In this document: positions 1 to 5,943 of the stretch, piece by piece
Layout: every line of letters begins with the position of its first letter
How positions within the stretch are numbered: the first letter of the stretch is position 1
Notes under the pieces: model-generated
What the model was told of the DNA's origin: nothing
Seen by the model: the letters and a program-made list of their open reading frames with translations, nothing else
Databases searched by the model: none
NCBI GenBank assembly: GCA_024227975.1
Contig: JAAETV010000135.1
Span: 1-10,497, forward strand
DNA length: 10,497 nucleotides
Origin: Actinomycetes bacterium
Lineage (GTDB): Bacteria > Actinomycetota > Acidimicrobiia > Acidimicrobiales > SZUA-35
Reading direction: 5' to 3'
Program-made: the position numbers and the translations under genes

Positions 1-358
1 CGAGCTCCTCCAAGACCTTCAGGATGTGGCTCGTGAAGTCAGACACACCATCAGCGGAGGCTTGGTCACGAAGGAAGTCAGGAACGTCGGTGGCTGGCAC
101 CCGCCCAGGGTTCGTCCGCGAGGTGTGAAGGAACGTCCCACCGGTTCGATCGATGGTACGAACGGTGCCCGAGTCGAGCTTCTTCGTGTTCGCTTCGATC
201 GAGGCCGGATCATCAGGATTGCAGTGCAAGAGCCCGGCCCAGCCCCGGCGGAGGCCGATCACGGACCCACCTGCCCCTTCGACACGGCCAACGGCAGCCT
301 TGATGCACGGGTTCAGGCCCGGAACGTCACCGCCCCCGGTCAGAATGGCTATACGCAT
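1..358 (-). CDS. 6-phosphofructokinase, N-terminal part (cut by window edge)
   Basis: The protein would phosphorylate fructose 6-phosphate to fructose 1,6-bisphosphate in the cytoplasm (glycolysis). Only the first 119 residues are present; the gene runs off the left edge. It opens with [17 protein letters not shown], the nucleotide/phosphate-binding loop of the PFK family (GGGDVPGLN at residues 8-16, compare GGDAPGMN in Escherichia coli PfkA), followed by a [10 protein letters not shown] stretch at about residues 38-47 that occupies the usual IGxxxGxxGL position. The ATG at 356-358 is supported by AAAGG about 10 bases upstream and by alignment of the family N-terminus. The window ends just before the GGDGS/GGDDT motif that separates ATP-dependent from pyrophosphate-dependent enzymes, so the phosphoryl donor cannot be read. 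It lies 93 bases downstream of ygeY on the same strand, behind a hairpin, and is probably a separate housekeeping gene. Confidence 0.88.
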   Translation of the reverse strand, partial: MRIAILTGGGDVPGLNPCIKAAVGRVEGAGGSVIGLRRGWAGLLHCNPDDPASIEANTKKLDSGTVRTIDRTGGTFLHTSRTNPGRVPATDVPDFLRDQASADGVSDFTSHILKVLEEL

Positions 359-432
359 CTACCTTGATCCTTTCGGTTCGGTCAGGCCGGCGAGAGGAAC
401 ACGCTGTCACTGACCTGGAGGGGGAGTTGTAT

Positions 433-448
433 GGGCGAACGCTCGCCC
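433..448 (-). terminator. Hairpin just after ygeY stop, possible terminator
   Basis: A perfect 6-bp stem (GGGCGA / TCGCCC) with a 4-base loop begins 3 bases after the TAG of ygeY on the transcribed minus strand. No T-tract follows (ATACAAC), so a classical intrinsic terminator is not shown; hairpins without T-tracts are common at gene ends in high-GC bacteria. Its place between the catabolic cluster and the phosphofructokinase gene suggests that it ends or trims the operon message. The rest of the 359-451 gap shows only the phosphofructokinase ribosome-binding site. Confidence 0.4.
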
Positions 449-451
449 CTT

Positions 452-2005
452 CTAGCTCGGCTGATTGGCGTACGCCCCTGGGAACCTGGCCAGGAAGGCG
501 ATCGCCAGCCTCAGCTCGCGTCGGTCGACGCATTCGCCGATCTTGTGTGTGTTCTGCTCGATGCCGGCACCGAATCCGAACATCGCCGGATGTTTGAAAT
601 CCCCCGCCTCGACCCACCCCTTGCTCGCTGGCACCTCGATGGTGGTGTCATCAGTTGGAATCGGGAATCCGACTCCATCGGTGGAGAAGATCCACCGATC
701 GACCCGAGCGTCTGCCCTCATGCCGCCATCCTCATCAGGCGACGCGATGACATTGGGAGCGACAACCCCCTCGTACACCGCAGCAGCCGTCTGGATGGCA
801 TCATGTTCGGCCGGTGTCGCCCAACCCATATAGATCTGCTCGTTGCCCGGCTCGTAGCCACGCCACGTCACCCCATCGTAGGTGGGTACCCGGATATCGA
901 CCGTCAGCCCGGCCTCCCGAGCCGCCCCAACGGCGTCGAGCGACTCGATGTCGGCCAGTGCCTGGTCCGGTACCTCGCCGACGGTCAGCCTACGATCGAA
1001 GCGGAACGTGAATCGGTCGGGTACCGCACAGTCACTAGGTGTTTCCAGCTGAGACCACGACGCAGTTCTCGTCCCATGCCCGAGGAATGGGTCGTCGAGG
1101 AACCCGTCTCGGTCGTCGTAGCGGCGAGCCGCCTCGGCGATGATGGCCCCACCATGCTCAAGGGGGTTCAGACCTTCCCATGGCATCGAACCATGGCACG
1201 AACGGCCGGTCACTGCGACCTCGATCTGCATCCGGCCCCGTTGCCCTCGGTAGATCCCGAGCGCCCCCTTGTATGCGTCTCCCGTGCCTTCGGTGAGAAT
1301 GACGACGTCGGGAATCAGGTCCGGTGCGGCCCCGGGCAAGACCTCCTTCATCAGATACATCGGTCCGGCGCCGTCGTTGTCCTCCTCACAGGCGGTGGCG
1401 TAGGCCCGGATGATCACACCTTTCAGCGCCCCCTCCGGGGCCAGTTCGAGCGCAATCTTGGTCGCCATTATCTGCGAGACGACACCACCGAGCTGATCGG
1501 CGGCCCCACGTCCGAATATCAGATGATCCCACTCATCGTCCGGTGGCAGATGGCCCAACTCGCTGCGCAGGTACTCGCGATCGACGGTTTCGATGTCGAT
1601 GAGCCCGTCGTAGGCGTCGATGCCGACGAGCTTCTCCCGCCAAGTCGAACGCAACGCTTGCACCGTGTCGCTGTGACCGTCGAAATACACGATCCGCTTG
1701 TTGTCCGGATGGATGCCGTCCTCAGGATCAGCAACCGTCCACACCAGGTTGCCGTAGTCGTCGAACCATACGTCTTCGGCGAAACGCACGGCTCCGATGT
1801 CGATGATCGTCTGCTTCAAGAACTCGAGGCGCGGACCCTCGTGATTGCTCGTGCCACACGCCGGGTCCCCTCCCTCCTCGATCGGGCGATCGACATAGTC
1901 GGCGGGAATGCGGATGGCTTCGCGCAAGATCGCGGCCGCCAACGGTAGGTGGAGCTCGCTCAGCTCGGCCACGCGCCGGTCGAGTAGTTCGTCGAGTTCG
2001 GTCAT
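452..2005 (-). CDS. ygeY: YgeY-type M20 family metallohydrolase, long form
   Basis: This is a zinc-dependent amide/peptide-bond hydrolase of the M20 family (517 aa), cytoplasmic, with no signal peptide. Metal-site motifs are in order: FDGHSDTV (H111, D113), GRGAADQLGG (D170), ACEEDNDG (E207, E208 as general base region), LTEGTGD (E239) and QNTHKIGE (H487 region) near the C-terminus. The segment YRGQRGRM at 252-259 and SCHGS at 269-273 in the dimerisation domain closely match what I recall of E. coli YgeY. At 517 aa it is about 110 residues longer than the E. coli protein (roughly 400 aa). The extra residues appear around 115-162 and 420-472. The start is fixed by AGGAGG 7 bases upstream and the ATGA overlap with ygeW, showing translational coupling. 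YgeY proteins accompany YgeW in purine-linked clusters; the true substrate here is unknown. Older annotation often says dipeptidase or acetylornithine deacetylase, which the context does not support. Confidence 0.85.
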   Translation of the reverse strand: MTELDELLDRRVAELSELHLPLAAAILREAIRIPADYVDRPIEEGGDPACGTSNHEGPRLEFLKQTIIDIGAVRFAEDVWFDDYGNLVWTVADPEDGIHPDNKRIVYFDGHSDTVQALRSTWREKLVGIDAYDGLIDIETVDREYLRSELGHLPPDDEWDHLIFGRGAADQLGGVVSQIMATKIALELAPEGALKGVIIRAYATACEEDNDGAGPMYLMKEVLPGAAPDLIPDVVILTEGTGDAYKGALGIYRGQRGRMQIEVAVTGRSCHGSMPWEGLNPLEHGGAIIAEAARRYDDRDGFLDDPFLGHGTRTASWSQLETPSDCAVPDRFTFRFDRRLTVGEVPDQALADIESLDAVGAAREAGLTVDIRVPTYDGVTWRGYEPGNEQIYMGWATPAEHDAIQTAAAVYEGVVAPNVIASPDEDGGMRADARVDRWIFSTDGVGFPIPTDDTTIEVPASKGWVEAGDFKHPAMFGFGAGIEQNTHKIGECVDRRELRLAIAFLARFPGAYANQPS

Positions 2006-3150
2006 CGGATTGCCTCCTGTTCGAGTGCGGCAAGCGTGGCGCCAAGATCGGTGACTTTCGCCCCTGCCAGCAGGGCCATCACCACGTAGACCTTCCAGTT
2101 GGCCTCGCGGGCGACATTGACCTTGTGTTGCTCCATCACGCCTGGGCTCACCTCGGCCCCGATGTCGGCCGGAAGGCAGTGCATGTACAGGGCATCACCG
2201 CCTGCGGTGATGCCCATCCGACGTTCATCGCAGATCCAATCGGTGTGCTGGGCGTTGCGTTCGAGGGCCCGGGCTTCGATGGCGGCCAGCTCGTCGTTGT
2301 CGCCTGCTGCGTTGGCCCCGACCCGCTCCACCATCAGGTCGTAGGCCCCCCAACTCTTGGGGTAGACGACATCGGCGTCGGCAAACGCTTCGTCCATGTC
2401 GTCGACGACACGAAATGACCCACCGCCAGCGGCATTGGCCGCGGCATCGCTCATAGTCTGTTCGGTGAGCTGGTAGCCCGGGGGATGGGCCAGTGTCACA
2501 TTGGCCCCGAATCGGGTCAACAGGGTGATGAGGCCTTGCGGCACCGACAGCGGCTTGGCGTAGGAGGGGGAGTAGGCCCAGCTCACTGTGATGTTCCGGT
2601 CGGCCAGGTCGCCGAGGTTGTCCTCGAGCCACATGAGGTCAGCCATTGACTGGGTCGGATGGTCGACGTCGCACTGCAGATTGACGATCGGCACCTGGCG
2701 GCCGTCGTCGGTGGCGGCGAGATGACCGTCGATTCCCCTCTTGATGTCGCGGATGAACGAGTTGCCCTCACCGAGGATCAGATCATGGCGGATTCCCATC
2801 GCATGAGCGTTCATCCCGAGCATGGCGCCGGTCTCGGCCGCCGTCTCGCCATGGGAGACCTGGGTAGATGAGCCGTCGACGATGACCGGCTGCATCCCGA
2901 GCCGAGCGGCTGCCCCGGCCCAAGCACTCTTCGTTCGTGTCGACTGGTCGAAGAACACAGCCCACGCCAGCTCGTGCGGGCACAACGGTGTGCGGATGCT
3001 CCGCCGGTCGAGTCCGGCCAGGACACGAGCCAGGGCACGCACTGAAGCCAACTCGGTTGTCGACCACTCCTGGGTGGTCAGCAGGCTCTTGCCGAGCAGG
3101 GCATCGAGCGCGTGCTGATCCAGCGACTCCAACGCTTGAACTTCGCTCAT
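2002..3150 (-). CDS. ygeW: YgeW-type carbamoyltransferase
   Basis: This is a member of the aspartate/ornithine carbamoyltransferase superfamily (382 aa). The usual reaction moves a carbamoyl group between carbamoyl phosphate and an amine or amide; in catabolic clusters it runs towards carbamoyl phosphate. Motifs: FFDQSTRTKS at 66-75 (carbamoyl-phosphate loop STRT), HPTQSMAD at 164-171 (HPxQ), WAYSPSYAKPLSVPQG at 191-206, YPKSWGAY at 263-270, NAQHTDW at 299-305 and MHCLPADI at 323-330 (HCLP). The WAYSPSY, NAQHxDW and HCLPADI stretches agree with E. coli YgeW from memory rather than with ArgF or PyrB, so I favour YgeW orthology over ornithine carbamoyltransferase. AAGGAG lies 9 bases before the ATG. 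The next gene, ygeY, overlaps by 4 bases, and a carbamate kinase lies just upstream, which fits disposal of carbamoyl phosphate. The physiological co-substrate of YgeW is not settled by the sequence. Confidence 0.9.
   Translation of the reverse strand: MSEVQALESLDQHALDALLGKSLLTTQEWSTTELASVRALARVLAGLDRRSIRTPLCPHELAWAVFFDQSTRTKSAWAGAAARLGMQPVIVDGSSTQVSHGETAAETGAMLGMNAHAMGIRHDLILGEGNSFIRDIKRGIDGHLAATDDGRQVPIVNLQCDVDHPTQSMADLMWLEDNLGDLADRNITVSWAYSPSYAKPLSVPQGLITLLTRFGANVTLAHPPGYQLTEQTMSDAAANAAGGGSFRVVDDMDEAFADADVVYPKSWGAYDLMVERVGANAAGDNDELAAIEARALERNAQHTDWICDERRMGITAGGDALYMHCLPADIGAEVSPGVMEQHKVNVAREANWKVYVVMALLAGAKVTDLGATLAALEQEAIR
2013..2018 (-). promoter_or_regulatory. Ribosome-binding site of ygeY inside ygeW end
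   Basis: A full consensus AGGAGG lies 7 bases before the ygeY ATG, within the last codons of ygeW. Together with the ATGA stop/start overlap it fixes the ygeY start and predicts coupled, roughly equal production of the two proteins. Confidence 0.8.
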
Positions 3151-3179
3151 GGGCAGCTTCTCCTTCCGTTGCGGTTGCT

Positions 3180-3237
3180 AGATTCTTGGGGCTTGCAACT
3201 CATGATTTCGTGACAAGTCTTGCTGCCCCGAGAATCT
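3180..3237. repeat. Long inverted repeat between arcC and ygeW
   Basis: Two 13-base arms (3180-3192, AGATTCTTGGGGC; 3225-3237, GCCCCGAGAATCT) are inverted copies with one mismatch, separated by 32 bases. The interior holds a smaller imperfect hairpin (TCATGATTTCGTGA, 3199-3212 region). The element occupies nearly half of the 127-base gap before ygeW and ends about 15 bases before its Shine-Dalgarno site. It could be an operator, an mRNA processing/stability structure or an attenuator. The plus-strand RNA would pair fully (one G-U), whereas the coding minus-strand RNA has one A-C mismatch. Confidence 0.6.
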
Positions 3238-3241
3238 TGAG

Positions 3242-3256
3242 GTGCCCGGAGGGCAC
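3242..3256 (-). terminator. Short hairpin after arcC, possible terminator
   Basis: A perfect 6-bp stem GTGCCC / GGGCAC with a 3-base loop lies 21 bases downstream of the arcC stop on the minus strand. No T-tract follows, so it may be a partial terminator or a 3' end stabiliser that separates arcC from the ygeW-ygeY pair. Confidence 0.35.
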
Positions 3257-3277
3257 ACGTGGTGTGTCGTCGTTCGT

Positions 3278-4234
3278 TCATGCGTCCCTCGTGATGTGGG
3301 TGCCGGCCCGTCCGTCGATTGCTTCTTCGAGGTCCTCCGGTAGGCAGATGATCATCTCGCCATCGATTGCGTCCAGGAAGTCGACAGCAGCATCCATTTT
3401 CGGTCCCATGCTTCCCGCCGCGAACTGACCCTGGGCTCGCAACGACCTGACCTCGTCGAGGCCTAGCGATGGACGCGGCCTCGGAGAGTCTGAATAGAAA
3501 TCCGTATAGACATAGTCGACGCTTGTCGTGATGATGAGCCGGGTTGCGCCGAGGCGTACCGCCAACAGCATGCTCACCCTGTCCTTGTCGATCACAGCCT
3601 CCTGGCCGACGATCTGACCGTCCTCGCTCCGACTGATCGGGATACCGCCGCCACCACAACAGATCACTGTGATGCCCAGTTGGCAGAGCTGCTCGATTGT
3701 TGAGAGCTGCACTATTCGCTGTGGGTTGGGAGACGGGACAACGCGCCTCACCCCACGTTTGGGGTCCTCCATCAGTTGCCAGCCTCGCTCGCGAGCCAAC
3801 GACTCGGCCTCGGCCCGTTGGTAGAAGCGACCGATGGGTTTGTTCGGTGCGTCGAAAGCGGGATCGTCCGGATCCACCTCGACCTCGGTGACGATGGTGA
3901 CGACCTGCGCGTCGTTGCCGCCGCGGCGCAGCTCAGCTCGCAGCGCCCGCTCGATCATGTAGCCCATCGCCCCCTGGCTGTCGGCAACCAGGGAGTCGAG
4001 CGGAACCTCCGGCAGGGTCTCGCGTGCCAATTCGGATCGGAGCTGCATGAAGCCGACCTGAGGTCCATTGCCGTGGGTCAACACAATTTGCTCACCTCGG
4101 TCGAGGAGGCGGGCGATTGGCTTCATTGCGTCGGATGTCACGGCGAATTGATTGGCAACCGTTGGTGGAAGATCCGGGGCTAGCAGCGAGTGCCCACCGA
4201 TGGCGATGACGATCGGTCCTGGTTTCTGACTCAT
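3278..4234 (-). CDS. arcC: Carbamate kinase (ArcC/YqeA type)
   Basis: The enzyme converts carbamoyl phosphate plus ADP to ATP, CO2 and ammonia, the energy-yielding last step of ureide and arginine breakdown. The protein has 318 aa, the normal family length (about 310), and belongs to the amino acid kinase fold. Visible motifs: IGGHSLL at 12-18, HGNGPQVG at 54-61, NKPIG at 131-135 (K132), VVPSPNP at 165-171, CGGGGIP at 193-199, VIDKDRVS at 214-221 (K217, D218) and GSMGPKMDAA at 274-283 (K279). The lysines correspond to the family's phosphate- and ATP-binding positions. One oddity is His at residue 15 where the family has Asn in GGNAL. The ATG start places the first beta strand correctly, though its ribosome-binding site is weak. 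The gene is flanked by 166 bases (towards matB) and 127 bases (towards ygeW), so it may have its own promoter. It most likely consumes the carbamoyl phosphate made by YgeW. Confidence 0.92.
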   Translation of the reverse strand: MSQKPGPIVIAIGGHSLLAPDLPPTVANQFAVTSDAMKPIARLLDRGEQIVLTHGNGPQVGFMQLRSELARETLPEVPLDSLVADSQGAMGYMIERALRAELRRGGNDAQVVTIVTEVEVDPDDPAFDAPNKPIGRFYQRAEAESLARERGWQLMEDPKRGVRRVVPSPNPQRIVQLSTIEQLCQLGITVICCGGGGIPISRSEDGQIVGQEAVIDKDRVSMLLAVRLGATRLIITTSVDYVYTDFYSDSPRPRPSLGLDEVRSLRAQGQFAAGSMGPKMDAAVDFLDAIDGEMIICLPEDLEEAIDGRAGTHITRDA

Positions 4235-4284
4235 GGAGAACTCGTCAACAGTACGCCGTATCTGGTCCTTGGCTCATCGGGGGA

Positions 4285-4313
4285 ACCCTATGTTCCATCT
4301 TCGATCCTGCCAA
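4285..4313 (-). promoter_or_regulatory. Weak candidate promoter upstream of arcC
   Basis: In the 166-base gap before arcC a TTGGCA box (4308-4313) and a TAGGGT box (4285-4290) stand 17 bases apart on the minus strand, about 50 bases before the ATG. The -10 box matches the consensus at only 3 of 6 positions. A perfect 6-bp inverted repeat GTGTCC...GGACAC (4318-4339) lies directly upstream of the -35 and could be an operator. The gap holds no gene. The promoter is a weak pattern call. Confidence 0.2.
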
Positions 4314-4400
4314 CATGGTGTCCCCTTGCTGAAGGACACTATTCGAGTCTCACCCACTGGTGCCCCGGGTTGATCAGCTGCGCTGGTCTCCAGTCTGTTG

Positions 4401-5927
4401 TCACTGGTCGCCCGTCAGGGCTTCAGCGTGCTCCTGGCGGAGCTCGTTCTTGAGGACCTTGCCCATGGCGTTTCGGGGTAGCTCGGGGGTGAAGAAGATC
4501 CGCTTTGGGAGCTTGAATCGGGCCAGCTTGTCGGCCAGGACCGCCGTGATTTCGACCTCGTCGAGGAAGGCATCCGGTAGCGACACCACGACGGCCACCA
4601 CACCTTCACCGAAGTCGGGGTGGGGCACCCCGATCACGGCAGACTCAGCGACCCCATCGACAGCGTCAATCTCGGTCTCGACTTCCTTCGGGTAGATATT
4701 GAACCCGCCGGAGATGATCAGGTCCTTGCCTCGGCCGACGATGTGGAGGTACCCGTCGGCATCGAAGCGACCAAGGTCGCCGGTGCGGAAGTAGCCATCC
4801 TCACTCATCTCCTCGGCGGTCTTGTCGGGTTGGCGCCAGTATCCCTGGAACACATTTGGGCCGCGCACCTCGATGACGCCGATCTCCCCATCCACCACCT
4901 CGGTACCAGTGTCAGGGGCACAGATTCGTAGGTCGACCCCGGGCAGGGGGAAGCCGACGGCACCGGCCCGCCGTTCCCCGCAATAGGGGTTCGAGGCGAT
5001 CATGGTGGTCTCCGTCATCCCGTATCGCTCGAGGATCCTGTTGCCCGTTCGAGCCTCGAACTCGGCATGAGTCTCGGCTAGCAGCGGCGCACTTCCCGAG
5101 ATGAACACCCGCATGTGGCTGGTCGTCTCAGCGGTGAAGTCGGGCTGGGCCAGCAGCCGGGTGTAGTAGGTGGGTACCCCCATCATGGCTGTGGCGCCGG
5201 GTAGTTGAGCGATGATCTGCTCGGTGTTGAACCTCGGGAGAAAGACTATTGACGCCCCGACGGTCAGGGTCACGTTGATACCAACGAACAACCCATGGGC
5301 GTGATAGATGGGCAAGGCGTGGATGAGGACATCTTCACCGCTGAACTGCCAGATGTCTTGGAGTGCGAGGGCGTTGCTCAACAGGTTGTCATGGCTCAGC
5401 ATGGCCCCCTTGGAACGCCCCGTCGTGCCCGACGTGTACAGGATCGCGGCCAGGTCATTGGGCCCTCTGGCAACGGTGGCGAACTCCGACGAGGCTTGGG
5501 CTGAGGAGGCAGCCAACGTCCCACCACCGTCGCGGCCAAGGGTCAACAGCTCGGCGTCCGCGGTTCGACACAGGGGCAAGACCTCGTGATCTCGGCTCGG
5601 GTCGCACACGACGACGGTGGGCTCGGCGTCACCGATGAAGTAGGCGACTTCACTAGCGGTATAGGCAGTGTTGAGTGGTAGGAACACTGCGCCCGACATG
5701 ATGCAGGCCAGGTAGAGGGCTACCGCTTCGGGCGACTTCTCTGCCTGCACGACCACCCGATCACCAGATCGGACGCCACGGTCGATGAGGGTGTTGGCCA
5801 TGCGAGCAGCAAGGGTGAACGTATCGTTGTAGCTCCAGACGCCGTCGTCCTCCATCCGCATGAAGGTGCGGTCCTCGCCGCTGCGACCGGCCGACAAGCC
5901 GTCAAACAAGTGATTGCTGCTAGTCAT
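4401..5927 (-). CDS. matB: Malonyl-CoA synthetase (MatB-type acyl-CoA ligase)
   Basis: This is an ANL-superfamily enzyme that activates a carboxylate with ATP and CoA, releasing AMP and pyrophosphate; 508 aa, usual for MatB. Motifs: LYTSGTTGRSKGAMLSHD at 163-180 (P-loop), HALPIYHAHGLF at 203-214, MRVFISGSAPLL at 272-283, RYGMTET at 301-307, TGDLG at 382-386, GRGKDLIISGGFNIYP at 398-413 and the catalytic lysine K490 in PRNAMGK. The HALPIYHxHGLF and RxFISGSAPLL segments match Rhodopseudomonas palustris MatB almost word for word as I recall it; in MatB these segments shape the pocket for the free carboxylate of malonate. Malonate, or methylmalonate, is therefore the best substrate guess over a fatty acid. 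The start at 5927 gives MTSSNHLFDG, matching the MatB N-terminus; an ATG three codons earlier (5936) is also possible. It begins 16 bases after the hyuB stop, so it is co-transcribed with hyuAB. Confidence 0.85.
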   Translation of the reverse strand: MTSSNHLFDGLSAGRSGEDRTFMRMEDDGVWSYNDTFTLAARMANTLIDRGVRSGDRVVVQAEKSPEAVALYLACIMSGAVFLPLNTAYTASEVAYFIGDAEPTVVVCDPSRDHEVLPLCRTADAELLTLGRDGGGTLAASSAQASSEFATVARGPNDLAAILYTSGTTGRSKGAMLSHDNLLSNALALQDIWQFSGEDVLIHALPIYHAHGLFVGINVTLTVGASIVFLPRFNTEQIIAQLPGATAMMGVPTYYTRLLAQPDFTAETTSHMRVFISGSAPLLAETHAEFEARTGNRILERYGMTETTMIASNPYCGERRAGAVGFPLPGVDLRICAPDTGTEVVDGEIGVIEVRGPNVFQGYWRQPDKTAEEMSEDGYFRTGDLGRFDADGYLHIVGRGKDLIISGGFNIYPKEVETEIDAVDGVAESAVIGVPHPDFGEGVVAVVVSLPDAFLDEVEITAVLADKLARFKLPKRIFFTPELPRNAMGKVLKNELRQEHAEALTGDQ

Positions 5928-5943
5928 GGGGTGCATGCCGCCG

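Noticed and set aside
431..1948. 505-codon open frame on the plus strand
   Set aside because: It is antisense to ygeY, whose metal-site motifs, ribosome-binding site and overlap with ygeW are clear. The plus-strand translation shows no recognisable domain; GC-rich genes often leave long open antisense frames.
2002..3150. Reading ygeW as ornithine carbamoyltransferase of an arginine deiminase pathway
   Set aside because: arcC is nearby, but there is no arginine deiminase gene, and the WAYSPSY, NAQHTDW and HCLPADI segments fit YgeW rather than ArgF/ArcB.
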